Shown in pieces: positions 46,528-59,006 of a stretch of DNA of 64,000 nucleotides. A model generated the notes under the pieces. That model searched no databases, had not been told where the DNA came from, and saw nothing but the letters and a program-made list of their open reading frames with translations. The stretch is from NCBI GenBank assembly GCA_000697665.1, contig KL197720.1:355083-419082 (forward strand). The letters are read 5' to 3'. This DNA is from Jaapia argillacea MUCL 33604. Its lineage: Eukaryota; Basidiomycota; Agaricomycetes; Jaapiales; Jaapiaceae. A program made the position numbers and the translations under genes. Numbering within the stretch: position 1 is the first letter of the stretch; each line of letters starts with the position of its first letter.

Positions 46528-48691
46528 CTAGTTTTCATTGATAAGCGCTTCGGCTTTCGCAGAACGAGGTCGGATTTCGCATGGGAATGGTTTTGGATGA
46601 CTATAGGAAGTCCGAGGAGATAGTGGTTAGATAGGACCCACAAAACAATGAGGGATCCACTGACCTGATGATGCCGGAAGTGAAATCTTTCACGGGTTCC
46701 AACACGTTACCTCTTTCATCCTTGGCCTTCGTGATATCGAACACCGCAAGAGACATGGCAATAGAAATATAGATAGATGCATCGGCGAGGATTCTTCCTG
46801 GACAAATTCTGATAGACGGCGAATAGGTGAATTCAGTTAGTTTCCAGGGAGCAGGTATTCGAGATGTCTCGACTCACCGTCGACCGAACCCGAAACAGAA
46901 GTTCTTGGGATCTTCCTCGGGCTCTGCCTTGAGGAAACGTTCAGGATCAAACTGTAACGGGTTGGCGTAGACACGTGGGTCACGGAGTAATTGCCTGCGG
47001 GAAAGGTCTCATGACAGTCAGGAATGGGAATATTCCGCGAGTTGAGATGACGGCGCACCAGACGTTCACGAAGATGATAGAACCCTTGGGAATGAAGTAG
47101 CCTTCGTAGATATCATCTTCGGTGGAGCCATGAGGGAGTCCTGTATTGACCGAGGGAACGGGGATTAGCCATCAGCGCGGATCACGGAGTAGAAGACATC
47201 CAACTGACCCAAGGGGGTAACGGGGCCCCAACGAAGGACTTCCTTCACGAGAGCGTTGACGTAGGGCAAGTTCTCGCGGTCTTCAAACGAAGGCAACCGA
47301 TCGGACCCAACCACGGCGTCGATCTCGGCTTGTGCCTTTTTCAGGATTTCGGGGTGGAGGGTCATGGCCAAATAGAACGTGTAGGTGGTCGATACAGTCT
47401 GCAAAGCGGGAGCCATTAGACATTCATTCCGATCAATAAAGCATGAGAACATACGGTATCAGCACCACCTATGAGAACGGACATTAGCAAAGGGTAAAAG
47501 TTTACGAAGCCTTGGGCTTACCTGAATACAACGATGCGGCAGCCCATTTGATGGTGTCCTTCTCCGTATCCGAGAGTTCTTTCCCTTCTAGTAGATTGGA
47601 AGTGAATGAAGGAGCGGCCGTTCCTGCAGCCTACGGCACGGGTTAGCAAGAATCAGCCGAACTTCAAGTACCACTGCACCATTTCTGCCTTTGTGAAGTC
47701 CAATGGGACGTTGCCCATATCAGTCAAAGTAGCTTTGTACTCAGCTGCAACCTTCTTCCAACCTGTTCCAGGGAACCAATCGGGAACATATTGTACTAAT
47801 GTTGAAAGAAAGTCAGAACCCCCAAAGAAGTGGATGGAGCGTACACTTACGAGCTGGAATGACATCCACAAGGTAGGCACCGGGAGAAGTAGCCAAAGAA
47901 AATTGCTCGGTAGCCTTGTCGACGAGGTCGATAATAGGATCGTCCTGCTCCAACACTTTGTATCCGTATGCAATCTCGAGAATGATGCATCCAGCCATCC
48001 TAACAGGCGATGAGTGAGCTGATGAAGAACAAAGAAACGAGTTGTCACCCACCACCGAATATGCTTGGCGATGTCCTTGGGTGACTTCAATACACGTTTC
48101 AAGAAACGGTGAGTCGCTTGCTCCTCGATTGGGATGAACTGCGACATTATGGCCTTAGTTCCGATGATCTGATGGAACATCCGTCGAATATCTCGGAATC
48201 GTTGGCCATAGCGAGTTAAAGCGAGTCTGATAATAAAAAGCACACTTTGTCGACGAATGCAACAGGGTCGAAAGAATAGTTCACTTACGTATCTCTCCAC
48301 CCAATAATTTCGCCACCCATGGGGAACACGGGACGATCAGAGTAGATCGCGCTCTTCCGGTCGAGCATGTCAATGGCAAGCTTTCCGGAGTTGACGATGA
48401 TCATGGTCTGACCCATGAGTGTGATGGATACGAGGTCACCTTCGGACATAGAGAAATTAGTTGTGGATGACAGAACGAGATGAAGGAGAACAAACCATAT
48501 TTTTCACCCCACTGCGCGAACGTCAAGTTCTCATATTCAGTGGGCATGTCCAAGAGGTTCTGGATGACAGGTAATCCCTTCGGGCCTGGGGGAAGTGGAG
48601 CGGGGGTCGCTTTACGAGACAACAGGCGCTTGAGGAGGTACAAGGCAACGACGGCCAGCCCAGCGTCGAGAACTGTGATGTTGGAGACCAT
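46528..48691 (-). CDS. Cytochrome P450 monooxygenase
   Basis: Twelve minus-strand exons close in frame to 504 residues. From the N-terminus: membrane anchor ([17 protein letters not shown]), Pro hinge ([10 protein letters not shown]), I-helix GGADTTVSTT, K-helix ExxR in [12 protein letters not shown] motif as DPERF, and heme loop [13 protein letters not shown] with the Cys ligand. All catalytic landmarks are present. The type resembles the mushroom P450s annotated as O-methylsterigmatocystin oxidoreductase-like, but substrate is not predictable. It is an ER-bound oxygenase that needs NADPH-P450 reductase. Exon 7 (47455-47468) is only 14 nt and encodes GADT of the I-helix. The donor at 47679 is GTGCAG, chosen because it alone keeps the AAGTAAPSF block in frame. 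Confidence 0.93.
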
Positions 48692-49558
48692 AGTGACCCG
48701 AGAACAGGGGCGACGAAGGAAAGGGATGTGGAATGAAGCCCCAACTTTAGCTAGCTCTTATGTACGAAGGGGGGATGGCAGGATCATTCTCCAGGAGTAA
48801 AGAAGACTCCGGCGAGCAAGTCTGAATTTGTCGTCGATTTCGCGTGTCGCGATTCTGACCCTGTTTGCCATCACAAGTCCGGAAAGGATTCTTTCACTCC
48901 AAGCTTCTCGAGAAGCCAGCTCAGTTGTCCAATAGATGTGAGAATGCCGCCAACTTTAGATTCGAATCTTGTACCTTTCCCTGGAAATTGCCTCCGCGGG
49001 TTGGAAATAGCAGCTCAGCCACCCCACTGAGGGTGGCGGTGTATGCGATCGGATCGTGTACCCGTCGCAGCAGGGGAACTCCCTGGACCTCCAGCAGCAA
49101 ACCCCCAGTGTCACAATGTCCAATCCTCAGCCAGAACTGGATAGAATCCTGAAATTCGGCTCAGGGAGGGTCGTTGTAAGTGGTATAGTGGAAGGAAGAA
49201 TGAGAGCCGATGGACTTCACGTACAGTGTGTCCATTGTCATTTGATCGAGGATGATTTTCGATCCTCATATCAGCCTCGTTTCAATATTTCCCTGAATTC
49301 TGATGTGTACGTTCGCGAGAGTTGGCTGCGACGAGAACAGAGAAGCAAGCGTCACACAGATGTCACAGCAGGAACGGTGCTAAGCTTTCGATTCGGCAGT
49401 TTGTTTGACAGATACGATTGGCAGCAATTCTATTCACTATCACAACCAAATTACCAACCGAACAAGTCTGAATGCAACTCTATACAGTATAAATCCGGAG
49501 GCGATCCGTAACCCTGAACCAAATTCCACATGGAAAGTTTTTCAGCCAGCACGCTAGC
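48692..49558. other. Intergenic, P450 promoter side
   Basis: No supported gene. The plus-strand frame at 49056-49511 has no early domain or homology I recognise and probably arises by chance. The P450 promoter should lie in its first few hundred bases. Confidence 0.5.
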
Positions 49559-51662
49559 CTAAAGTACAGTCGGCGCCCCCCCTTTCTGGTGATAGGGAAA
49601 ATCACTGCCCGCCTGATTTTGAGATTGAGTGAGAGAGGACATCTTGCGGTCGAAACTGGCGTCACCCACATCGTCATTGTCCCGCGTGTACTCCTTGACA
49701 GTGTCAATTTTGATCGCAATCTCACTGGTGGGTTGCTTTGAGAAGGCAAGCATGTTTAGTCCAACACGCCGTTCCGTTTAAAGCGTATAACATACCATGC
49801 TCTGATTGATATTCCGGCGCATCGAGAGGGACACATCACCGGAGGTATCACCCGCGTGGGTATGGTTCTTCAGTCCCTTGCGGGCGTTGAGAGTGGCGAG
49901 GAGCGAATTCATGTAGACTGGATATAAAGTTTCAGCGGGTGAATCGGGTGTGATTGACTGAACCTTACGTCGGCCAAGCATAAAGTAGAAGGCAATGTAA
50001 ATGAATGTATTGGGATAGGCGAGGAACTGAAATCCAAGCGTAAGTGGATTGGCCAGTATAATGAACGAGGAAGAACGCACAAACGAGAGCGAGCAAATTG
50101 CACAGAGACTGCCAAAAGTTAGAGTTATCGACATGTCGGTAAACCAAGCAAGTTACCTGGTGAGCAAGCCAGTGTTCACAGCGAAGACCATCTACATCAA
50201 GAAGCGACACACTGAATCACTATCACTAGCCTCCAGACGTTAGAAAGACACACGCACCAATCGGTTAACCATGTTGTTCGTCGACCTGAAGCCGGTCCTG
50301 GACCGATGGAGCAAGGTGCACAGAGCAGCCGCAATAATGATATCAGGAGCGGCTGAGAAAATGTTAATAGCCATTGACACGTTCTAGGAGTCAAAATTGT
50401 CAGAAGGTGAATAGGCAGGCAAGGGGACGGCATACCTTCAACTGGACGAGGTCCGCATATGTTTTCATGCGGAGGCTGAAAACATTGTCAGAGTTGGAAC
50501 GCCAGCCGTGAAACACAAGTCCTCACGATCGTGTTGCGTATGCTATAGATGTGCGTCAGGAAATGGTAACGGTAATGACAATGTTCAAACACGCACTAAT
50601 GGACAATCCTTTGATTCAGGGAAGGACTCCTCAGCAAACAAGGAAAACGGACTGAAAATGTAACATACCTAATTCAGAAATGACCATAACACCCTGGCGA
50701 CGGAGTCAGTCTTATGTTGGTCGAGGCAAAAGAGAATGGGACGACTCACGATAGAGGCGGTGAGAAGAATGCTCTTCTTGCTCACTGCGGAGGGCATGAG
50801 TTAAACTGGTCGAATTGTCATCCGGGTAACTTACGAGTCCAGACACGGTACATGAAGAAACTGAGCTCCTCGAGTGAGACAAAAAATTTAGGAGAGGAAT
50901 AAGAGAACCCGAACCTTTGAACAAGCAACGCCACAAGTGCCTGGGAAGACTGTCAGATATTGATGTAGTGACCGAACAGTGGACCTCACATTGAACACAA
51001 TCTCGAGCTATGGCAAGTCGGTTAATCTGCGTTCTATACCATAATATCGTGGAAGACACTCACAAGTAGACTCCTACAACCGATTTTTCAGCAAAATAAA
51101 CGCATGGTGAATGAGGCGAGAAACTGACCAAACAAGTTCCCCCAAAAACACCGGGTTACCGAAGTTTGTCACGGTGTAAGTGTACACTGCACCATGTTTT
51201 AGAGGTGGTCCTTAGGTCGCTCGAGACGACTTACATGTGTGGGTTATGAGGATTTGATGAACCGTATCAAACGACCAGGCAAACCCAACCTTAAATTGAG
51301 ATGAGCGGCCGATACGGCTACGCTGAAATGGAGCTTACCAGCAATCGAATGTGGGCCGGATCATTCGCGAACGTGTTGTAGTAGTACCATGTCTGTGCGC
51401 ACGACACTGGATTGTCGGGATAAAGAAGGGGCTCTCAATACGGCGGAGGAGGAACTCACCGCCCCAAAGCCTATTGAATAGAAGATTCTATTAAAATTAA
51501 GACTTCAAGGACGAAGAACGGAGGAAGACTGACGCTGCAGAAAGTATGACACCGACGAACAAAGCCCCGACACTGTGGAAGCTGGTGAACGGTCTCCCTC
51601 AACACGACAAGAACGAAGGCGTACGTATTATCGAGAGGCGGCAGAGATACAGGAGCGCTCAT
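49559..51662 (-). CDS. DUF6534-type seven-helix membrane protein
   Basis: I read about 21 small exons giving ~340 residues, typical for this Agaricomycete family. The start MSAPVSLPPLDNTVGALFVG is the usual N-terminus. Later landmarks are AQTWYYYNTFANDP, LYTYTVTNFGNPVF, LLVQSFFMYRVW, the TGFRSTNNMVNRL loop, FAVNTGLLTSLCAI, YPNTFIYIAFYFMLGR and YMNSLLATLNARKGL, then a polar tail (NDDVGDASFDRKMSSLTQ). Function is unknown; the helix pattern resembles small GPCR-like proteins. Exons of 10 nt (51064-51073) and 18 nt (50990-51007) occur side by side. Exon boundaries near the N-terminus were chosen because they recover the family sequence, so one or two may be off. Confidence 0.82.
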
Positions 51663-52813
51663 TTTGAAAGATCGTGCCAGTAAACCTGAGGCGACACAGG
51701 ATGGTTTACCAAGATGTACAGACCAAGGGGTGAAGAAAGCGTTATGATTCGTTTCTTATACCGACTCTGCCGATCCAATGAGAGTTTCGGTTCCACATCT
51801 GGCACAGCAATAAGCCTCCCCGAGCAGCCCTGAGCGCTATTTGCCATCAGGCAAGCGATATGGTGACCGTTGCGCTTCGAGGAATAAACAATCGGGGTGA
51901 TGCCGCCACATGAGCGTGGAGAGGGATCGGAAGCTTTGGAGAACCTGAAGACAAGTTCATTTCGGTTTGACCCTGAAAATCAAATTCTTGAGGGACGCAA
52001 AGGCACCGAAGTCAAGCTAGTCAACCACACGCCGTTCTCGAGCTCTCAAGACTACTCACGCGTAACTTGAAGACTCAACAGAGCTCAACAGTTGGGGACA
52101 CCCTGTAGAGTTCGAAGCAAGGTTCGAAGAGTTAATATGGACAGAGTAGGCATCAGCAGTCGTTTTTGGGCTTCGACCCACCCTTTCCATCCAATCCTCA
52201 AGGGTTGAAGCTCAGCATATCACTGGGAGATTTTAGCGGTACTTCCATTCTACTTTGAAATCTGACCCTTCTGGTCCGATCAGAGTTGACAGTTAAACAC
52301 TTCGCCGATGGACCTTCAGCGAAGATTCCACGACGAAGCGGTTCGGGCTTTTGGCAAATGACTGATGGACTGAGAGCAATCCGACTCGCATACCAACACC
52401 AACAAGTTGAACCACGTGTGTCCACGACCAAGCAGGAGAAACGGTGACCTCACGGTCAGGGTCCAGAATTGTAGACAGGTATTTGCAAAAAAGCGGAGAG
52501 GTAAAGACAGAAAACGTCCGACCCACAGATCGGTTGAAAAGAAAAAATAACAAGCCGGCGGTTGAATACGAGGGGCCTGGATCGCAAGCAAAAAATTCTG
52601 GCTGCTAAGACCTAACCCTATCGCCGGGGAATTGGCCCGGTACTCAGCTGCACCACGCTTCCAGAAATCGAGGATAAGGAGCCAATAATGAGGGTATCTA
52701 GGTTGCGACCAATCAATTGAGTCGCCAATTCCACACAGGAACAGAATTCAGGATTTCAGAAGACTGATAGGGAACACACCTCCTCATGCCAACCCCAAGC
52801 AGACAGGAATCCT
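51663..52813. other. Intergenic
   Basis: About 1.15 kb between the DUF6534 start and the GMC gene stop. Short minus-strand frames overlap each other without a domain. I see no gene, repeat or RNA. Confidence 0.5.
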
Positions 52814-55760
52814 TCAACGGGTCTTCACGAGGTCATCTTTCAGAAGGTCCGCAGCCTTTTCAGCAACAGCAATTACGGGAGCTGCCTATCGCGAACCAAA
52901 AATATTAAGTCGACAGAAAGAACGATGAGTGATCAACTCACCGTATGACCGGCTATGATATTTGGAAAGATAGAAGCGTCGACTACTCGAAGGTTCGAAA
53001 TGCCATAGACTCGTAACGAAGGATCGACCACACCGCCTCTGTCCAGTGGAGCCATGCGAGCAGTCGACGTTGGATGGTACAGCGTTTCCGCACGAGTTCG
53101 AACGAGGTCTGCCAACTCGTCTTCACTTCGTTCGTGCAAGAGATGATCAAGCTTGGTGTCCTTCTCATTTTGATCCAGCAGTCCAAAGAGAGGCTCTGCT
53201 TGGCTGATGCGAAGTAACAACTTCACGCCTCGAACGAGGACATCGACATCGTGTTGTGTATCTAGGTACCTAAAGGAAGAAATGAGAACTAAGTCAAGTT
53301 ACCATGAGAGTCAGCCTCGAACTCACTTGGGATCGATGATCGGGGACTCAAAGGGATTAGAAGAATTAAGAGTAATGTGTCCTCGACTAGTGGGTCTGAA
53401 ATTTGACAACCATCAGATCCCAACCGACGATCCATGGAAAGGTTCCAACGACTGAATTGTATCCAACGAACCTCAATAACACAACATGAATAGCCCAAAG
53501 ATCTCCAGGGGGGACCACCCCATACCCATGGTCGGCATATGCCAGGGGACTAGCAAACAACTCAAGATCAGGGCATTCGGGACCAGATGTCGCGTCTGGA
53601 ACCGAATTAGGGTGCTCCCGAATGGGGAACAGTAGCGGATCGGTAGAACGCACGAACGCGACAGCTTCTCCAACCTATGGAAAAGACCGTGGCCATCAAC
53701 GCCAGAATCCAAAGTAATTCAATGAAGAGGTGGCCGGAAGGTACGCTTACGTTGGAACATAGCGGCCCTGTGCCTTTAATGTAAAATTGAGCCATATTAC
53801 GAAAGAGTCGCGCAAAGTGGGCGAGAGTTTTGGGATTGGACAGGTAATTCAAAGACGATCCACTTTTATCTCTGAAGAGGAGGTCGACGACGGGATGGTC
53901 AACGAGGTGCGAGCCTACACCTGGAAGGTCTGCAACAACTTCAATAGAATGCCTTTTGAGCTCCTCTGCAGGCCCAACGCCCGAAACCATCAGGATCTGT
54001 GGATCGATGAGCTGGGTATTCGACAAGGAATATTCAGTACAGATTATGAACCTGGGGTGTATGAACGGCTCCAGCTCTGATCCATCCAGAATGAGGTTGA
54101 GCGCCTTGATTGTTAAAGTAGCACTCACGATAGCACGACTTCTTGCTTTGCCATCGCCCTAAACCTCGGCCCCTTCTCATCTCCCGCAAACTCTACACCC
54201 ACCGCCCGATGTTTACCATCGACACTCTCGAATAGGATCTTGGTCACCTGGGCGCGGATGGCGACCTTCAAGTTAGGTCGACTCAAAACCTCAGGCGTAA
54301 GATAAGCTGTCTCAGTCGATACTCGTCGGCCTCTGGAATCAATGTAGGTCACTTCGGGAGACCCATCAGCGAATTATCCAGTAGACGAAGGGGTTACGAG
54401 GAACTTACTAATCTAGAGAAGGAGACGCGGAGTCAGGAATGTAGATTATGTATCAGCGAGGGCAAGTACCTTGGATGCTCCAATAGTTCCTTGAGAAGTA
54501 TTCAGATCCGGAGCGAGCGGAATCCCTACTTTCTGGCAAGACTCTAGGAAGCACGCTGCAACCTTGGAGAAATGTCCATAGTAACCAACTTTTCAACACA
54601 AAGTATCCGTTCAAGATACCACACGGACACGAAAGGGAGAGAGTAGCAAACCTTGAACAGGCCCGGAGGATCCTCTCAGTTTTGCATCAACATTGGGAAA
54701 TAACCGATGAGGAGCAAAATTCTCAAATTTGAGGAAATATCTGATAGAGCGAATTGTAAGCAGAGCTGCGAAACAAGATCTCGTTTGTGGAAAAACGTAC
54801 TTGCTGAACTCCTTGTAACCCCATGATTCTGCGCCTTCGCCGCCGAGTGTGGCCCATTCATCGTAGTCAGAAGGAGCTTCGATACGATGAGTGATTAATC
54901 AGCATGATTGAATTGATAATTATCTTACCACCACATTGAAACCTGCGACAAAGAATGAGAAGAAGTGTCGGGGGTCAGATAATATGAGGAGAGCTCACAT
55001 CATAGCGTTGATTGATGAGCCTTTTGAGAAAATTAGTGTTGTTTTACCGCCTTCGGTAAGGGAACGATCTACTCACACCCTCCTAGCATCTTCCCTAAAC
55101 TTCGATAAGCTATGCTGAACAGTGGGGACTTGCTACAACTCACCCCGAGGCCAGTACCTCGCTTTTCCGCCAGCATTAGTTTGCGGAGTGGTGTATAAGT
55201 CATAGTCATGATTCTTGTCGTGGAACAGCCTATATGCTGCTGCTGGGATCCGCGTAAAAGGAAGGGTAACTCCGCTGTTTGGATTACATGAGGTTTATAC
55301 ACTGGAATGATGGATATGTGCTGAGGTTGGCGAACGTACCTGCCACCAGCCTCAAGGAGAAGCACTCGGATGGAAGGGTCCTCGGAGAGACGAGATGCCA
55401 GGACACAGCCAGCAGTACCTTCGACACCTTCTATCAGGGAAAACAGTTGAAGGAAGGAAGGTCCTCACCTCCACCCACAATGATAACATCGTACTCGTCG
55501 AAATCGACTTCTTTCGACACATTCCCTCCGTCTATTTGGCGAGCGATAGTGCTCAAGTCTGTGATCAACTTTCCTACCTGCTTCTTGCCCATTGCGTGTC
55601 GAATCACGAGTGTCAACACAGCAATACCGACGGAAACCGAAACGAAGGTCTTGCGAGTCGCTCGACCGCTGATGACCCATCGTCTTATAAGAGCCAAACT
55701 GGCCAGAACACCAAGGGTGGTCCCCGCGCACTGGACGTGGCTATTACGCCCTACAGCCAT
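52814..55760 (-). CDS. GMC oxidoreductase (aryl-alcohol/choline oxidase type) with N-terminal membrane segment
   Basis: A many-exon minus-strand gene starting at 55760. The first ~60 residues include hydrophobic runs (GTTLGVLASLALIRRW, SVGIAVLTLVI). The FAD-binding start follows: DVIIVGGGTAGCVLASRL, then VLLLEAGG. GMC signature 1 is spliced as GKMLGGCSSINAMM, and signature 2 reads GAVHTPQILMVSGVGP. The active-site histidine is in YHPTSTARM, and the second catalytic position is His in IIAGHTAAPVIAVAEKAA. So the flavin and catalytic sites are complete. Such enzymes oxidise alcohols and release hydrogen peroxide, often for lignocellulose decay. The hydrophobic N-terminus in place of a plain signal peptide suggests membrane attachment. 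Substrate is unknown. Not every intron was fixed; the middle of the gene is modelled less tightly. Confidence 0.85.
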
Positions 55761-56738
55761 GGAGAATGGTGGCTAACTGGTATATCCCAACGCCGAGAGC
55801 GGTTTAAAGCGTTCAAGTGACTTGGAATGTTTGACAAAGAGGATTACGAACCGAGGTATTCGGTCGTTCTCACCGCATGATCATGGGCTTCGCCTGATGC
55901 ACTTGTGAACGATGCAATGGTCAGGTGAGTGGGTGTGAGTTATCCCATGCCACAACACATCCGGTTCGGCCTTCGTGAAGAACCGACCCCTCCACGAAAC
56001 CTGATTCTGGAGATGGAGCCTTGGAATGCGAGTCATACGAGCGCAACATAGCCCGCTACGCACTCACGTCCGAGTCGCCGACTATTTTTGTCGGGGTCAG
56101 TCCACGCAAGGGCAAAGGTTCCGATTCACCCTGGCAGAGTGTCCGGAAAGCCAAAATTGAGGAGCAATCGCGGTTTGCGATGGGCGGTAGACTGGGTCCA
56201 GCATGGGTTGATCGCACTGCGAACGCAGCAGGCATTGCGAGCAGGCTTCTCCGACAACACAAAAGGCGTTAGCATGGCTGCAAAGGATGGTCTTGGCAGA
56301 AAAACATTGGGGTGATGTATTCCGAGCGGTATATATATAGTGTACAAGACCCGAAGGCTGCTGAAATAAAGATTGAATAGTTGTCAAGGATACATTAAGA
56401 TGGTGACTTGGTCGTCTGCTCATCGTCTGCAACAACGAGGACCAGAATTGAGGATATTCGAGCTCTGCTGTGGAGCAGCGTGAGCGCGTCACACCGCCAG
56501 CCCTTTAGCGTCATTTTCTTCGTTGGTATTGTCTTTCTGCTAAACTCTGCCCAGTACACCGCTAATCTCCCTCCTCTATCTTCTCTTTTCTCGACTCTGG
56601 CTTGTCCTCTGGCCCGTGCTGGCCTCGCGCCCTCGAAAAAAACCCTTCGGGTTTCTGACCCGGGGCAATCGTCCAAATACCCCTACCGCCACAGATCGTG
56701 ACGACGCCCGTAGGCAGTCGACTTCAGGAGCCCCGCCA
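55761..56738. other. Divergent intergenic region
   Basis: Lies between the GMC start and the RhoGAP start, so it should contain both promoters. A TATATATATAG run is at about 56330-56340. An open frame continues upstream of the RhoGAP ATG (to about 56616) without an ATG, so an upstream exon or non-ATG start cannot be excluded. Confidence 0.5.
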
Positions 56739-58577
56739 ATGGCTGCTGAGCACGAACCTCCTCCACCTTCGAAAGCGAATCTCAAGGCCTGGTGGAACCA
56801 CTTTACTTTCGTGCAGAGGGTCAAGAAGGAAGCGGAGGAAACCAAAGGTTAGCCCGTGACCAATCGTGTGTGGCCGTCGGTCCGTAATCGAATTCTTATC
56901 ATGTCAGGATCAGAAGAGCGTAAAGTCTTTGGGAGGCCTCTGCGAGAGAGTTTGAAATATGCCAGCGTTCAGATTTCAACGGCCAATGCGAACGGAGAGC
57001 TGTACGTCTGGGGTTACATTCCCGTCGTCGTCGCAAAATGGTTCGTCCCCGTGTATGCCATTCAATAGAGCATTCGATTGATTATCGGGATAGTGGCCTG
57101 TACTTGAAAGAGAATGGTTCGTCTCCTCACCATCATCTTCGCCTCCCCTAATTATATCCACCTTCCAGCCGAGGTCGAGGGGACTTTCCGCGTCAACGGC
57201 TCAAATAAGCGAATGCGAGATCTTCAAGCGTTGTTTGAGACCCCCCCTCGAGTGAGTGGATCTCCTGATATTTCCTATGCCCTGGACTCGAATCTCACCG
57301 CTTCGCAGTACGGGAAGCATCTCGATTGGAAGAAAGAACACTACACCACGCATGACGTTGCCAGCGTTTTTCGACGATATCTGACACAGATGCCTGTGAG
57401 TATCGTTCTCCGGTAAGGATATCTCTCGGTCATTCAAACATCTCTCCTTAGGAGCCGGTCATTCCTCATGACATGTATCACAATGTACGTCCCTGACCTC
57501 GGGGCTTTCGTGCTCGCGCTGACAATTCCCCCAGTTTCGCGACGCTTTAGGTGAGTTATTCAAGGCTCGTTGCCACGCCTTGGTTTGATCTCCCTCCAGC
57601 CAAGAAGCCATATAATCGGGATGAAGTCATTACAAAGTACAAGGAGTTTATCCGTCAGATGCCACGTGCCAACCAATACCTCCTCCTCTACGTCCTCGAT
57701 CTTCTCTCCGTGTTTGCTCGGAAGTCCGACAAGAATTTGATGACTGCTCAAAGTATGATCTTCTCCATCTCCATAATCTATACCCAACTTATCTAGGCTT
57801 TGGTCAGACCTTGCCGTAATCTTTCGTCCTGGCCTAATGAACCATCCCGACCACGAGCTATCACCCAAGGAACACCAACTGAGCCAAGAAGTCCTCGAGT
57901 TCCTTATCGCTCATCAAGATTGGTTCCTCCTCGAAGTTCCTCCACCGCCAGACTCGGCCTTTCCAGAAAACCCAGGAAGGACCATGAGCCCACAAGAAGA
58001 GGACTTGGCTCTTGCGCAGAGCTCAGATGAGGACCAGAGTAATGTCGGAGGTGGCTGGAGGCTCGTGGGTAGTCGACGAGCGAAAGTGACGAGGCGGCGG
58101 ACGACTACGGAGCGCAGTGGTGAGAACTCCCGTTCTAATACCCTCTAGCAAGAGGGGTGTTTAGAATGATGGTAGTTGGCTGACCGGATCTTCTATTTAT
58201 TGTCGTACGCCATTTTGGCAGACGTCGCTTCGCCACCTCCGGCGAACGCGAATGCGAATGACAGCGCTCTGTCACCAGTATCGGAAGCCCCTTCCATCGC
58301 AGAGATGGGTTTGGGCGTTAGTCCTGTGTCTGTGACTCGGAGCCGGACGCTGCCTTCCACTCGCTCGGGCAAGAGTGGTGGTTCGTCGGGGTCGGGAGTG
58401 TTGGTTTCTCCCCCTGACGCCGCTGCCATGTCTGAGGAGGATCGCGAGAGGAACCGTCACCACACCCGGTTGTTGAAGAAGCAGCGACGGGTTTCCGCCC
58501 AGCCAGGGAGTTTGGCGGGCGGGAAACACGCAGCAGACTTTCCGACTTCTTCCAGCACGCTGGATCCAGGCACGTAG
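56739..58577 (+). CDS. RhoGAP domain protein
   Basis: Ten exons close in frame to 434 residues. After an N-terminal basic helix (KANLKAWWNHFTFVQRVKKE) the RhoGAP domain spans ~40-265. It holds VFGRPLRESLKYASVQI, then VVAKCGLYLKENATEVEGTF with the catalytic arginine finger in GTFRVNG, then PEPVIPHDMYHNF, ANQYLLLYVLDLLS and NLAVIFRPGLM with its conserved Asn. The C-terminus is a Ser/Pro-rich tail ending HRHHTR-like basic stretches and STLDPGT. It should switch off Rho/Cdc42-type GTPases in polar growth or septation. Exon 7 (57535-57550) is 16 nt. The ATG at 56739 is the first in frame after an open upstream frame without ATG, so the N-terminus could be longer. Confidence 0.9.
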
Positions 58578-59006
58578 GACTTGTATTCCCATCCCCTTCT
58601 TCCAGTGCTCCTTCTTGTTGTTCAATTACGGCTTGTGCTGATACCCCCGTTTCATGATCCTTTTTGTTACGACTACTATTATCACCTCATGGATACTCGT
58701 AGTTCTACCTACTATGCTCACCGCTGCTTCGCTGACAGTTATTTTCAAGAATTATTAGTGCACGATTGTCCTTCCGTTGGCCGTAATTTGTTATTCATTT
58801 CTTGCAATCCTCGGACCGCCGCTGGTTGTATTGTACCTTTCTTAGTCTACCTTAATCGACACTGAACGTTGAACACCTGGCTTCGTGTAATGCGGGCAGG
58901 GTTGGGATATGTAGCCTTAAATGGTGCTGTAAATCCATCGAGCAGCACAATGACGACAGGGATAGGAGGTAAATAGAAGATCATGGAAGCATAGCTAGCA
59001 AAGAGA
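58578..59006. other. Intergenic between convergent genes
   Basis: Holds the 3' UTRs of the RhoGAP gene and the Nop15-like gene. No gene is supported. Confidence 0.55.

Noticed and set aside
49056-49511. 151-codon plus-strand frame
   Set aside because: No domain, no splice pattern, composition like surrounding intergenic DNA.
15232-55760. Secondary-metabolite gene cluster (TFs, ABCG pump, P450, GMC enzyme)
   Set aside because: No polyketide synthase, peptide synthetase, terpene cyclase or similar core enzyme is present, and unrelated genes separate the candidates.
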